Of a stretch of DNA of 64,000 nt, positions 38,820 to 51,867 are shown in pieces. Location of the stretch: NCBI RefSeq assembly GCF_958298935.1, contig NC_084933.1:30652334-30716333 (forward strand), written 5' to 3'. The first letter of the stretch is position 1. Each line of letters begins with the position of its first letter. The notes under the pieces were generated by a model, which saw nothing but the letters and a program-made list of their open reading frames with translations, had not been told where the DNA came from and made no database searches. The stretch comes from Phragmites australis (taxonomy: Eukaryota > Streptophyta > Magnoliopsida > Poales > Poaceae). Made by a program: the position numbers and the translations under genes.

Positions 38820-40571
38820 ATGGAAGTCGTCGCATATCTCCTCTTGATCATGCTCTTCACCTGTGTTGTGCTCCTCCTGATCCTCTCTGTTATGAAGCCG
38901 CCAAATGCCAAAACCGGCGGCGCGAGCGGCAACCTCCCGCTGCCTCCAGTCTTGCCCGTCGTGGATCTACCATTACTGCATAACTGATCAAAAGTAGTAT
39001 CACATCAGTGCTAGTTATACAGGAATCATCACTGAAAATATATCAGTGCCGATTCTTAACCTCCCACATCGAATAATAATAGATCCACTAAAAACCGACA
39101 CTGATAGTTCATCTGGACCCGAAATTTTAATCCATTCTAATTTTCGCTCGACCAAACATCCGGCTTCAATTATCAATGTCGGTTCTAGTCACAATTGACA
39201 CTGATCGTCTCTATGGATCCAAATTTTTGTTTCAATTTGAATTTGGCTTGATCAAGTTCGGCTCATCCAGATTTTTTTCTCGGCTCAAGTCCGACAGTCT
39301 CTCAAACTCTCCTCCCCCTCTCTCTTTCCCCACCGCCCCTCTTAGATCTCAATCTCTCCTCTCTTTCTCATACTTCGTCCCACAGCTGGTCTCCTCCCCT
39401 CCCCATCTCCTTCTCCCTCCCACCGCCAGCCCCTCCCCATCCCTCATCACTGGTCATCATGTGGGGCGACGGGATCCGCCGTGGAGGCTCGCTCTAGTGG
39501 GCATCCACCACCCCCCGGAGGTCCTATGCGCGGAGGCCAGAGCTTTACAAGCACTATGACGACCCCAGCACCCTCCAAGTCCTACATGCATGAGATTCAT
39601 CCAGTTGATTTGTTCTTTTTTTTTCCTTGAGTTGAGATAAGATTTCATGAGTACTGCATGCATGCGTTGTCCAATTCACACATTGATCATGAAATATTCT
39701 TGAGTTGAGATGCATGAGATGACTATTGAAATGTTCTTTAAGTTGTATTTTTGAGTTGAGATATATGAGGTGAGTACTGAAATATTGAAAATAACATGAA
39801 TGAGATGGATGACATGAGTCGATTTGGGCATGTTTTGATAGTCGCGGTGGTAGGAGCGGCAGCCGAGCTGGTTTTTTTGAGCTGACTCATTTATTTATTT
39901 GGCTCGGGAACCTGTTTTAGTGCCAGTTAGAGGTATGAACCGACACTGAAAAGAATTTTTAGTATCAATTCCAAACACGGTACTGATAATCAGTAGTTTT
40001 TCAACCAGCACTATTATACCATTTTGCATTAGTGCGCTCTTCTATCTTTTGCACACGCAACAACCTCGAGCCGGCCATCAAGAGCTGCACCGCCGGCACG
40101 GCCCCATCCTCAGCCTCTGCTTCCTCTCCTCACACCCCGCCATCTTCATCTCCGGCCGGGGCATCACCCACCACGCCCTCGTCCAGCGCGAGCCCGTGTT
40201 CTCCAGACGCCCGCCCGCCATCGCGCCCTTCCGCGTCCTCAACAACGCACAGAGCACCGTCAGCTCCGCGCCCTACGACCCGCTCTGCCGATCGCTTGGC
40301 GGAACCTCACCTCTGGGATCCTCAAACCGTTGCGAGTCCTGCTCTTCACGCCGATGCGAAGGTGGGCTCTGGCGATTCTGACATCCGACCTCGGGAGATG
40401 GAGCAAGGAGGACGGCGGTGGGCCCGTTTCCACCTCGAGTACTCCGTGGCGAACCTGGTGTGGGAATTCAAGTGGGGGACGGTGACTGGTGGTGGTGGCG
40501 ACCTTGCCGAGAGGCCGGAGTTCACCGTGGCCATGGAGCGACCGCTGCGCGCGCGGCTGGTTTCAATTTGA
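38820..40571 (+). pseudogene. CYP89-type cytochrome P450 pseudogene
   Basis: The N-terminal anchor (MEVVAYLLLIMLFTCVVLLL, then a proline hinge LPLPPV) starts at 38820 and is cut at 38970 by a CACTA-type insertion. It resumes at about 40035 in another frame: ELHRRHGPILSLCFLSSHPA, RGITHHALVQREPVFSRRPP, APFRVLNNAQSTVSSAPYDP. After LAILTSDL the sequence jumps to the P450 C-terminus (HLEYSVANLVWEFKW, then ERPEFTVAMERPLRARLV, stop at 40569-40571). The whole middle is absent, including the I-helix, ExxR and haem-binding cysteine loop. Together with frame shifts and the insertion, this shows a dead gene. CYP89 is suggested by the N- and C-terminal signatures. Confidence 0.85.
38971..40034. mobile_element. 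non-autonomous CACTA-type element in the P450 pseudogene
   Basis: The right end TTTTGCATTAGTG reads CACTAATGCAAAA inverted. The left end CATTACTGCATAA is a diverged match with the initial CACTA altered to CATTA. Subterminal regions on both sides carry repeated CAGTGCYGRTTCT-like motifs (39040-39190, 39915-40010), the transposase-binding style of CACTA elements. The centre is a pyrimidine-rich block (39290-39450) and AT-rich sequence with no transposase. No matching 3-bp target duplication is visible (TAC left, CGC right). The P450 reading flanks both ends, supporting the boundaries. Confidence 0.7.
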
Positions 40572-42122
40572 TCGCACACAATGATTAGTTTAAGAACCGT
40601 TACACTGTGATGATACAAGCTATCTAGATGCCAAGTGATGCGTTGATGCACCGTGTAGTACCTTGCAAGATCTCATTGGAACACATGGCAGAACACTAAA
40701 CACGGCTTTGACGCATGGCACAACGTTGGATGAACTTGCATGCACATTCGTCGTTCTTTGTCGTACACACAACTATAGCCATGTGTTAACACACACGTTA
40801 AACACTCCATAATCCTTTACTGGATATTTCGTGTGTTGCGGTCTGCGTTACAGGGAAGCGCTGTAAAAAGAAAATCACATAATGCAGGAGATTCTCAGAA
40901 TCCAATAACAGCCTCTTTGGAAGTAGGGGAAAAAACACAGTAATAGGAGAAACACATGATTGGAATGAAAGTGCAAAACGGAGGATTGCAAAATAGAAAA
41001 CCACAAGAATGATCATTTGGATGGAGTCATGAAGTGAGAGAAAAATATAGGAATTAGATGAGCAAAATAGACACAAATGATTTTTTTTTTCTACGAGATT
41101 AGACCTCATGCTAATTTCTATAGATCTAGCTGCTCTATAGGAATTTCATAGGATTTTGAGAAGGCCAATACTTTGTTCCAAATAGCTTGATAGGAAATTT
41201 TTCAGTAGGAATTGAATCCTCTAAAATTCCACGGTTTCCCTAGGTTCCAAAGCATCAATTGGCCTATTTTATACACTAACAACTGCACATATATTTCACA
41301 CATATAGAATCAATTCAGTATATAACAATATAAAAAAGTAAAATAATATAGCATAACAAAAGAAAAATTTACATACACTGTAGGCGCATCCTCTTCAGAA
41401 AGTCGACGTTGTAGGTGAAGTGCGGGAGGCGACACCCCCTCTGGAGAAATCCGATAATGAATGTATGAAAGATAAATATTAAACGTTTAGGCCAGATAAT
41501 GAGATATTGAATGTATTTTTAGAATATATGAAAGATAAATCTTAGGTATCTAGGTATTAAAGATAAATAATAGTAGATTAAATGTATTTTTAAGGAGGAA
41601 TGAAGATAATTCTTACACGGTGATTGTTTGATCAACTTAGATGAAATATAGAGATCATTCGATACTATTATTTATTTTATTAGAGTATAGATTCAATTGT
41701 ACAAACCTGCGTCATCATTCCATACATGAAACATGAGACCCACAATGGGAACCCAGTGAGCTATTGGGCTCTATCTTCCCCTCCAAATCCAAGCCGCCCA
41801 AGACGATCCGTCCATACGATCCCACTCGATCGTTTTTATCATGTCGCACGTTTACATCAAACCTACATCATCAGCCCATACATAAAACATAAGGCCACAA
41901 TAAAAACCCAATAAGCTATTGAACTCTTTCTTCCCCTCTAAGTCCAAGCTGCCCAAGACGATCCATCCATAAGATCTCACTCAGACGGTGTTCCTCATCC
42001 TGCACGTTTCCACTTCCCTTCCGTACTTCCCCCTCCTGCACTGCCCACTCGCCGTCTCACCGAACCCTACTCACCAACAGACCAAGGGGGGAAAAGATTC
42101 TTGTTGAGGCGACTTCGCCGCC
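40572..42122. other. spacer and promoter region upstream of the PUX7-like gene
   Basis: It contains a probable degraded MITE (about 40905-41265, starting GCCTCTTTGGAAGTAGG and ending TTCCAAAGCATCAATTGGCC), AT-rich sequence, and a roughly 150-bp direct duplication at 41703-42009 ending about 110 bases before the PUX7 start codon. Confidence 0.45.
41703..42009. repeat. tandem duplication of about 150 bp in the PUX7 promoter
   Basis: Unit 1 starts AAACCTGCGTCATCATTCC (41703). Unit 2 starts AAACCTACATCATCAGCCC (41859). Both contain TCTTCCCCTC, CCAAGNYGCCCAAGACGATCC and end in TGNCGCACGTTT/TCCTGCACGTTT. The copies are diverged by scattered substitutions. Confidence 0.85.
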
Positions 42123-45100
42123 ATGGCCGGCGATCCCCCGACGGCATCGGAGAAGGAGAACCTCGTCTCCTCCTTCCTAGAGATCGCCGCCGGCCAGACC
42201 CCCGAGACTGCCACCCAGTTCCTCCAGGTTCGGTTTCCGCCCCCAACCGCAAATCCCTAGCTTCTGGTCGATTCGAGCCGGTACGGTACGTTTGATGTGA
42301 TCCGTGGCATTTCCATTCCGCAGATGACGAGCTGGCATCTGGAGGAGGCGCTGCAGCTGTTCTACATCGACGGCGAGTCCGCCCTCGCGGCGCATCCGGC
42401 GCCCCTACCGGCTGCTGCGGAAGTGGCGGCGGCGGCAGCGGCCGGGGTGGAGGAGGCGTTGAGGTAGGCGGAGTGGGATTTCTAGGGTTTGGGTGGATCA
42501 TAGAGGGGTTTCTGGTGGCGTGTGTATGTGTGTCATGTGCTGCGATTGGCAGGTTCGCTCCGCCTCCAGCTGCTGCACTGGGCGATGGAGTGTTGCAGGG
42601 ACTTGGGGACGAGGAAGACGTCCGTGCGCCGCTGCCTGTGAAGCGGGAAACTCTCTACGGCGATGGCCCCGTTGCCATGTAAGTAATGGTGCTTGGTCAT
42701 CTACTTTGCATGTTAGCATAGGATCCTAGGATTAGGTTTATCCACTAATTAATTAATATGGAGCGGGTGTGAAGTTCTTATGAAACTGAATCGATCTGCT
42801 GCATTTGCCATTTGCATCCTCTATTCTATTGCTCCATGAAAGTTGGGTGTTTCAGTTTCGCAGCGTAACTGACTCACTCGAGTGTCATGTCCATCTTACT
42901 AGAAATCAAATTATAATATGTGTGAAGTGCACAGAGCAAGGTGCACGTCTCACATGGGCTGCCCCTAAGATCATCTTCAATGCCAAGTCTAATACCATGG
43001 CTGGGATGGCTTAAGCTTCTGATGGCTTTGAACTGAAGCTAAAGCTCCCCCAAACAAGGCCTAAGAGTGCGTTCGATTGGTGTATAACGAATGCCATACT
43101 GATTTTGCTTACCACCTGTAGGATTTAAATTTTTAGTTGATAGCCATGCTTGGCGTGCTAATGGAATCTATGACATCTAGCCAAATCTTGCCAGTTTGGC
43201 TATGCTTATTGTTAGCATCATTTTCTAGCAGCAGCAATTGGCAGATAAGCTGTCCGTTATATCCGTTTTTATGCCATGTGGTCCCCCATCTGTCTAATAG
43301 TTCGTAACCAGTGAAATTACAGGTGTTTGGTTTTGTCACCAATGAATTTATCTCATTCTAACACTTGAACATGACTACAACAGTGGTAATTCCACTGGCA
43401 AGCCAAATGTTGGACATCATCCAAGTTAGTTAATTTTGTTATCTGTGACCAAAATTGGTACGAAACTACGAATTCTGTTGACCAACACAGATACTTATTC
43501 GGCACCCAATCAAACCCACCCTTACTCTTGCAGACAAGTTATTTTTCGAGTGTTTATGCATATTTGTGTTGAGAAGTTTCAGTTATTTTACCTTAGTTGA
43601 TATCTTATGAGGCTTATGGACAAACTAAAGACCCACCAAACAGGGACGAAATTTAATTGCCCAATTTATTGTAATAGCAATTTATTCATATATAGGTTGT
43701 GCTTGTGTTGGAGAAACTACCGTGGTTACACAATGAAATCCAGGTACCAACGTACTGGAACTTAAAGAATGTTATGCATGTCGTTGTTCCTACTCGCTGT
43801 GCTTCTACTGTTGCAAAACAAACAAGCCTCCTTATTATGGTCATGGAGATAAATGTTACATTGTATTATAATACAATAATATTACTTCTCCTTTGAGACA
43901 TTATAAATTCTTCTTTCGCTGAATGCCATTATGCATTCCTGGATACCAGTGTTGCTGGCATCCTTTTTGGTTTGTTTAACATCCCATGACATCCTCCACA
44001 TCCATGTTTTTTCTCCCTTCACTTTGACAACAGTTGAACAATTGAGAGTGGCCAACTGACCTCTTGTTTTTATGCCATTGCAAAAATAAAAAGAAATGCA
44101 TGTGAATACTGTTGATTCTTTGTTTTTTTCTCCCTTCACTTTGACAACAGTTGAACAATTGAGACTGGCCAACTGACCTCTTGTTTTTATGCCATTGCAA
44201 AAATTAAAAAAAAAATGCATGTGAATACTGTTGATTCTTTTTTTTTTATCCCTTCACTTTGACAACAGTTGAACAATTGAGACTGGCCAACTGACCTCTT
44301 GTTTTTGTGCCATTGCAAAAATAAAAAGAAATGCATGTGAATACTGCTGAATCTTTTTGGCAATTATTATCTTAAATGGTTACCTTTAGCGACGTAAATT
44401 TAATCATTTGTTAGATAGTGTTGCTCCTCTTGTTAGCCAGATATGGAAGTATTTCTATGCCTTTTCCCTTTGTAGTTAACTTGGACATGGCCGCATATAT
44501 ATTTGTAATTCTGTAATGCAAGTTCTATCATAACTTTTGTGTTGGACTGACATGTCATAAGCAAGCACTTGTTGCTAAATATGCCAATATATAATTTTAC
44601 TGGTGTTTCCGGACTATTGTAAACATTACTGGGACTATTGTATTGTCTTTGAACTTTTATTGTTATTTCTTTTCGACAATAGGGTTTACCCTGCTTGTAT
44701 TGAAAACAAGATTTAAAGTGTGACACAAACATTACCGGGAATACCGGTTTTCCAAGATACATCTCCAAAACACCAACACCAATAACAAAAGAACACTAAC
44801 CGCCATCTGCTTTTACAATGATAAAATGACTAAACCACCAGCATTGTAAAGTTGTGCACCCAAGGTCGTAACTTATATTGTTATCACTGTTGCTTTGCTA
44901 AAAGTAGATTGTTCCATACAATTTAAATATGTTTTGGCCTTTTTTTGCACAGCCTTCGGCCTAATTCAACGGTCGCATTTCGTAACTTTGAAGATGAGTC
45001 AAGGCAATCTGCTGTTTGGGAGTCTGATCAGAATGCTACATCTAGTTCTCGTGATAACCTTGCTTCATTATACCGTCCACCGTTTACTTTGATGTTCAAT

Positions 45101-47756
45101 GGACCCTTTGACAAGGTAAGCTGTATATCATTCATATTATATTTTTTATATCCTGTTTGCCTTTTGTCTCCACGATGGTTGCAGCCTCTACTGGTGAAAT
45201 TGTATAGACACTATTTTGGTCTTTGCAAATGTGGCCAATCACACAGACTACTGTATGGAACTGTAGAACATATAATTGAGAAACCCTTCTGTTGTATCGC
45301 AGTTGGCTGGTGAAGTTCTTGAGCAGCGTAGCTATAAAGCAATTAGTTTGGCCTGGATAATTGTTTAAGTACTCATGAAAGCGTTGCTTCTCCTTTTACA
45401 ACAAGAAATAATGCCATATATGTTATAGGATGTGTTTTGTTTTCAGTATTTATCGCTGAAAGCAAATTGATGTCTATAGCAGTGTTATTTTGAATTTATT
45501 GTTTATTGGCTTATGCACATAAACTACTCTTGAGTTGAAAGTCCATAATATTATAATGCTTATCTTTCAATGTTACCGATATTTTGTGTCATGCTTCTAA
45601 AAAATAAATTTCAAATGTAGGCAAAGTTAGAGGCTTCTGTTCTGGACAAATGGCTGTTAATCAATTTGCAATCGACAGAGGAATTCAGCTCTCACATGGT
45701 AAGCTCAGTCTTGTTGCAGCGTTATGTTGGTCCTTCAGTTTATTACTTCAAGTTTTCACTTTTGAGCCGGTCTTTATGAAGCTCAATCGAGACACTTGGG
45801 GAAATGAAGCAGTGGCCCAGTTAATTCGGTCAAACTTTATTTTCTGGCAGGTTGGTCTTCCCTTTCTGCTTCCATATCTGAGCTGGGGTTTTGACTATCT
45901 AATTCCTATTTCTTCTAACATGTTAGGATTTATATTTATAACATTAAGTTCTTTATTGAATGGTTCACTTTATTCCCTAGATGGACCCATGTCGGTACAC
46001 TTCTCATCTGTCGTCTCTCTATTAATATGTTTTGATGTGTTGAAAATAGGTTTATCATGACACCAGTGAGGGGAGGAAGGTATGCACCTACTACAATTTG
46101 GTGTCAATTCCTGCTATTCTCCTAATTGACCCCATCACTGGACAAAAAATACGTGGTTGGAATGGGATGGTTCACCCAGACCGTTTGCTCGAGGTATTTT
46201 GGTACCCTTATTTCATTTCTCATACTGCACAGTAGTTGTAGCTTGTAGGGTTACATGAAAACTCAATTGTAAGCTGTAATATGACGTACCTGTTCCCTGT
46301 TAGTTTTTTCTGAACATTTACTGTACATAGGATTTGCTGCCTTACCTGGATAAAGGTCTGAAGGAGCACCATGCTGCTCAACCTCAAAAGCGCCCTAGGA
46401 AAGTTGATCAGGAAACTTCTATGGGAAAACAAGGTAGGGGTTGTATTGATTTTTAAATGAGTGCTGCTACTTTTCCTTCTTGTTTGAAAACATACTAAAT
46501 AGGAATATTCAGTTTTGCAGAACTATGAGCTAAGCATATCTGATGCATGGACAATCATATAATTTATCATCTCCTAGGATTAAGTGTTTTTCAAGTTTTA
46601 TGGATATCCGTTTCTGTGAAAACTACCACGAAAGCTGCATGTCGTGGGTGTGGGGGGGGGGGATAAAGTGGGTATTGCCTTTGTATCATGCAACCTCCGA
46701 GTGCTCTTATGCTATGACTACATGATTTCCTGGACACCTTTGGGGGCTGTGGTGATTATGGTAGTGTAATTTTGGTTCCTGGAGGATGCGTGGTGCCCTG
46801 TCTTTCAAATTCAGAAGAATATATATATAAATTTCAGCGAGAGAATCATTTTGACATTTTTCATTTAGGGACTGGTAATATGATTTCCCTCTTATTAGCT
46901 AATACTCCCTCCGTTTCAAAATACAAAGGTGTATTAGGATTAAAAAAAGTCAAACTTCATAAATTTTGACCAACAATTAGTCAAATTATGTGCATGTTTA
47001 GTATACAAAAGATGTGTCAATAGATTCGTATTTCACATATCTTTATAAGATATTGGTTTCATAGCAGTTGATAATATATTGTAAGAGAAATTGATGTTCA
47101 AAGTATACTTTGAAAGATTTTCTCAAATCCTAGTACACCCTGTAAAAAGAAATGGAGGGAGTACCTGTTATCATCTCGTTACCTGCAAGACATTTCTTGC
47201 CTTCCATTGTGGAATGATGTTCACATTTTTTTTCATTTTAGGCACAACAACTGTAGTGGATGAAGATGAAGAACTAGCACGGGCAGTAGCAGCTTCCCTG
47301 GAGGAGAGTAAAGGAGTTGTTGGAGGATCAGATGGTACCAATGACATGGCTGAACCTGAGGAAGGAAATGAGCCTAGCTTAAATTTTAAGCTGGATTATC
47401 CTCCTCTCCCTGAAGAACCTACAGGAAGTAGGGATCTTCTCTGCAGGGTTGCAATTAAGCTACCTGATGGTCGGAGGATCCAGAGAAATTTTCTGCACAC
47501 AGATCCTATTAAGGTTACACCGCCAAAATCAATTTCCTCTAGTCTCATTTGTTTACTTCTCTTACTGACGCTTTCTCTGTCCCAACCATAGCTCCTGTGG
47601 TCATTCTGCTATACTCAGGTCGAGGACGGGGAGAAGAGGGCTTTCCACTTTGTGCAGTTCATTCCTGGAGCATCCAAGAATCTGGAGTTTGGAAGTGATC
47701 TAACTTTCAAAGAAGCCGGGTTGGCGAACTCAATGATCAACCTTAAGTGGGACTAA
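42123..47756 (+). CDS. plant UBX-domain protein, PUX7-like (UBA-UAS-UIM-UBX)
   Basis: The 454-residue protein has the architecture of plant PUX7 / animal UBXD7, an adaptor between ubiquitylated substrates and the p97/CDC48 unfoldase. Exons are 42123-42227, 42324-42463, 42553-42678, 44953-45115, 45621-45698, 45782-45850, 46050-46193, 46331-46433, 47242-47513 and 47592-47756. All are GT-AG and in frame. The UBA-like domain is at residues 10-55 (KENLVSSFLEIAAG, MTSWHLEEALQLFYID). The UAS thioredoxin-like domain is at about 165-285 (PPFTLMFNGPFDKAK, WLLINLQSTEEFSSHMLNRD, SNFIFWQVYHDTSEGRK, SIPAILLIDPITGQKIRGWN). The UIM is at about 316-332 (DEDEELARAVAASLEES). The C-terminal UBX domain is at about 375-454 (LCRVAIKLPDGRRIQRNF, FVQFIPGASKNLEF). 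The UBX Phe-Pro-Arg turn known from canonical UBX domains is not obvious here. Intron 3 holds a triplicated repeat and intron 8 a MITE. Confidence 0.92.
44006..44352. repeat. three tandem units of about 117 bp in PUX7 intron 3
   Basis: The anchor CCCTTCACTTTGACAACAG recurs at 44015, 44132 and 44250, giving periods of 117 and 118 bases. Each unit continues through TTGAACAATTGAGA, GGCCAACTGACCTCTTG and AAATGCATGTGAATACTG. The units are nearly identical, indicating recent duplication. Confidence 0.9.
46905..47161. mobile_element. Stowaway MITE, 257 bp, in PUX7 intron 8
   Basis: Terminal inverted repeats CTCCCTCCGTTTC and (inverted) CTCCCTCCATTTC are flanked by the TA target duplication at 46903-46904 and 47162-47163. 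The next inner bases also pair (ACAAAGGTGTATTAGGATT with AATCCTAGTACACCCTGT). It is non-coding and entirely intronic. Confidence 0.92.
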
Positions 47757-50700
47757 GCCCACTTCCATCTTCCAGCCTTCGTATTCCTGCATGTGCTTGA
47801 AGATGGTTTAGCCATTGTTTCCTTGAGGATTAACTTATCATCTCTTGCTTTCCTGGAGCTTGATGCCGACGACAAATCTGTGGCCTGAGCTCAAGTGTGG
47901 AAATGCTCTTTTGCCGATCGGTCTTATGTCTATAAACATCCCTGGTAGGACGTAGCTCTATTTAATGCACATATTTATCATAGTCAGGTACTGAGTACTG
48001 CTGCGTGCAAGGTATGGTGCTTGTTTTCCTTTGGGTCTTGTCAAATGCTGAGAGGCAACACTAACGGGAGTGCTACTTTCCCATGTGCTGAATGCTGAGT
48101 TTATGGGAAAAGAGGGCGGTGCTCTCCCTCTCCATCTACTGGTTTTGTTTGTGGCCTGTTCCTTCACGAATTCCTTCTTCTCCAGTCCATTATGTATGCC
48201 TCCAGTTCGGTTTTTTCCGTCGAGCGAGCGTCTGCAGTTACGCACCGGTTGACATTGATGTGGTGTGCTCACTCCTGAGCGCCAGGTTAGAGGCTGGAGC
48301 GTTCCATTCATTTGTTTCTGTTCTGGGTTCCAAACCTAGCGTGTTTCATAATTTTTTCTGCAGCGTTCGTAATGTTCTCGACGACTGGGGGACTAGCCTG
48401 TTACATGTTGTTATGTTCGTTGCTGAGATGTGTGGTGTTGTGTGCCTTACCACCAGAATGTTCACGTTTTAACATTTTTCGTTGTGTGCTCGTAGTACGT
48501 CGACAGAATGCGAACTGTAACAGGTAACTAGTATGATTACCGTAGGTCGCCAATCCCATGCATGGCCTCTATAATTACCTCAGAATATGGCAAGGTTGAG
48601 ATTGAGAGAGAAAGCGAGCACCGCTGTACTACTCGTAGGATGGCATACGGCCTGTGTGAGTGTAGTTTTGACTGGGCACGTTTGACTGGCAGTGTGGGGC
48701 CGACGCTTATGATTTGCCTGCTGTGGTGCCTGCTGCTGTTGCATTGGCCGGTGTCACTCTGCCACTCCCAAACACACACAGAACCCCCCCCCCCCCTCTC
48801 TCCCCCACTGGCCCCGAATTATTGCGCCCGTGGTGGCTTCACTCCCCACCGCCCCACCCTTGGTCCGAGCGCATTTATAGAACCGGCACCGCTGCAACGC
48901 GATTCCAATTATTTCTCCGGAGATCCATCGATGACTGTTCGCTCGCACACCGCCATGACTGTCCTCCATCTCTCCCCCTGAGTTCTGAAGCCCGAATTAA
49001 ATGGCACTATCCCCTCCCGACCGCCATTTATGTCCTGCATTTGCATGTAAGCTGCTGTAGGGGTCTGCACGGCTGCACCTCCCTCCCACAGCCGCACCTG
49101 CCCTGCCTGGATCATTTCATTTCGCACCTCCTACTATTTGGCATTTTGGCTGGCTCTGTGCATGGAGCACCATGTAGCAGTGTATGTACTGGGAGTGTAC
49201 TACACTTTTTGGCTGCATCTCTGGATCACTTTTTCTTGCACCATGTAGCTGTTGAACGGAACGGGACGGATTCTTTGCGGTGTTCGTGCGTGCGTGGAAG
49301 ATCGTGCCTTTTTACAGCTTGCATGCGCCGGGCCGGATCCACTGCATGCATATGCGTGCCTCTAGCTTTTACAGAGCCGGCCTGTGGCTGCTGCCTTCAG
49401 TGGAGCTAGCATCCAATGCTGAGTGCTAGCTGCTGCGCCAGTGCTACCTAGCGACCTAGTGTCGTACTACTACGAACGAGTAGGGCCCTCCAGGCAGTGC
49501 ACCAAGGGTGCAGCCTAGGGTGTCTATCGTTTTCAGAGATCATTCCCAATTGGCTGATGCACCAATTGGCAACACAACCAATCAAAATGGTTGCTCCATG
49601 TGTGCAGGACTGCAGGTAGCACGATTTGTTTCTTGGCATGCACATGCATGCTTCAACAATACAGAATGAATGAATGAATGATCACTACATTTCTGCTTTT
49701 TTATGAGAATAACCAACATAAGGCCAGAAGTGCTACGGCAAGCATACTTGACATCACGAGAAAGATTGAGGGCGACACGATGAAGCGCAAACGAGCGTAC
49801 AGGAAGCTAGTAACATTAGTGCTCCTTTCGTCTTAAAATAGATGATGTTTTAGAGTTGAATATAAATATTAAGATAAAAGATAAAATAACTATCTTATCT
49901 AATATTAATATTATTCATTGCATGAGAAACAAATCTTGAATTAGAAATAAAATTATTTAATAGAGGAGTAAAACTGAAAAATCTAAATCAAATTTATCTT
50001 AAAAATCATAAAACATCATATATTTTGAATATTGTAGAACAAACGTCATCTATTAAGTACCGACTATAAAGAAGGATTCTCAGAGTGAAAGCTAAAAGAG
50101 AGAGGTATTTTGAGGAGGAAATAGAGCTGGGCAGGCAGGCAGCTACGGGGTAATGGGGTATGGATGACATATGGCATCTCTCTCCGGTCAAGGACTTAGA
50201 CTAGTAGACTACGGCCCTGAGAGCGGTGACAGCCGAGATTGTCAGGCCTTTTCTGACACCTAAAGGTGATATCCACACGTTCACCACCATCTGTGTCCAC
50301 CCAAAATCATCACCGTTGGTGTGGACACCGTAGACCAGTTTGGCTGATTCTCTCCATTGTCAAGCATTTTTGTAATTCATTCTACTCAGACCTTGCTTTG
50401 ATACACAATGATTTAATCTGATTTTGTAGAATGTTTTAATCGCGTATCCGTATCCATGGTGGTACGTGTGTTTCTAGGTGTGCCATAGACGTGAGGTGGG
50501 TTCGTGTAAACCTTGAGTGTGCTGTGGGTGTGTACTGGTGCTTGTGTTTTCTTTGTATCTAACTAAAAAGAGAGTAACTCTTGTTGTTTCAGTTCAGGCT
50601 CGCCCTTTGTTCTTTGTGTAACTCAGCCACTATGTGTAAGCTACTACTGGCTGCCTAAGTACACTCACCACTGGTGTCACCCACGAGAAAAGCATGGTTG

Positions 50701-51796
50701 GTTGTTCATCCATCCTGTTTCCAGCCGTGCTTAGCACTTTTGTTCCCTGTGATCACCAAATTACGGAAATTTATTCTGTACAGCGGTGTTGTAGATTCAT
50801 CTTCTTACAGCATCGTCTGGATGAACATTATTTATCTTCAACCTGAATTTCAAAATGATGATGATATTTACTCAACATTAATTGTAGTATACTAGTTTGA
50901 GGTATATGTTTCGTACGTAGTAACACGGGAGCGCGCGTTGCCAGCGAGCAGCAGCACACAAGAAGTGAGCCCACGTGGGAGTGCGGGAGCGTGCGACGCA
51001 GGCCCATGCGGGGAGCGGAGCGGAACGCAGGGGTGGACGAGATTTTCGGGAACGGACGTCGGACGAGCGAAACAGTAACCATAGACGTTTTTAAGTAGTA
51101 CAGATATGTCAAATAATAATTATGTAAGATAATTTTTTATTAGGTAAAATCAATCGTTTTGAGATTCACCTATAGACATACGACGACCATCCAGTGGTGC
51201 TGTTCCCAAATTACTAACCAGTCCGGTCCAATCCAGCGGCGGCGCCCAACTGCCCCAAATGCCCAACCTCCCTCTGCAGCAAGACGTGTAGCCTTGCGGG
51301 CGCGAAAAGACCAGACTGCCCCTACCCCTGTGGGGATCAGTGGCGGAACGGACAAATCAAAGGTCCTGGGACTAGATGGGCGGAAGCCGACAACGCAGCG
51401 GTCCACCCGCCCGTCTCCAGCTCCAGGCTGCACGCATTTCTCAATCTCTCTCTCCTAGTCGCTACGACCGACGTACAACTGGGCCCCACTCCGGCCGGCG
51501 AGGAGAGGGCACTCTCGTCACACGTCAAAAGAACGCAGAGACCTTGGCAATTTTTCTCGCATGCATGCATGTACCGTCTCCATGCTCTGGACTGCAAGAT
51601 TACCGAAAGGCTGGGAGCTCATCCGTGATGCCTGCCTTTTCCTGGTTGATCCTTTCGTAAAGCCAGGTGAAGTGGAGAAAAGAAAGGAAGCAGCTCCAAG
51701 TTGCTAATCGTCGGGCGAAGGGTATAAGGCGTAGCACACCAGGTCAAGAAGAACAAACAAACCACACCACACACACACACCAGGCGTAGCACACCA

Positions 51797-51797
<1 letters not shown>

Positions 51798-51863
<66 letters not shown>

Positions 51864-51867
51864 ACAT
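51798..51867. repeat. compound (CT)n-(CA)n microsatellite
   Basis: A CT run to about 51839 passes directly into a CA run to about 51867. The sequence GGCGTAGCACACCAG occurs just before it at 51728 and again at 51782, with a short CA run between. Confidence 0.95.

Noticed and set aside
48714..49409. 231-codon plus-strand ORF, the longest outside recognised genes in the 48-54 kb region
   Set aside because: It is rich in Pro, Leu, His and Cys, has no domain or homology I recognise, lacks splice or codon-bias support, and overlaps other open frames in a GC-rich spacer including a C homopolymer.
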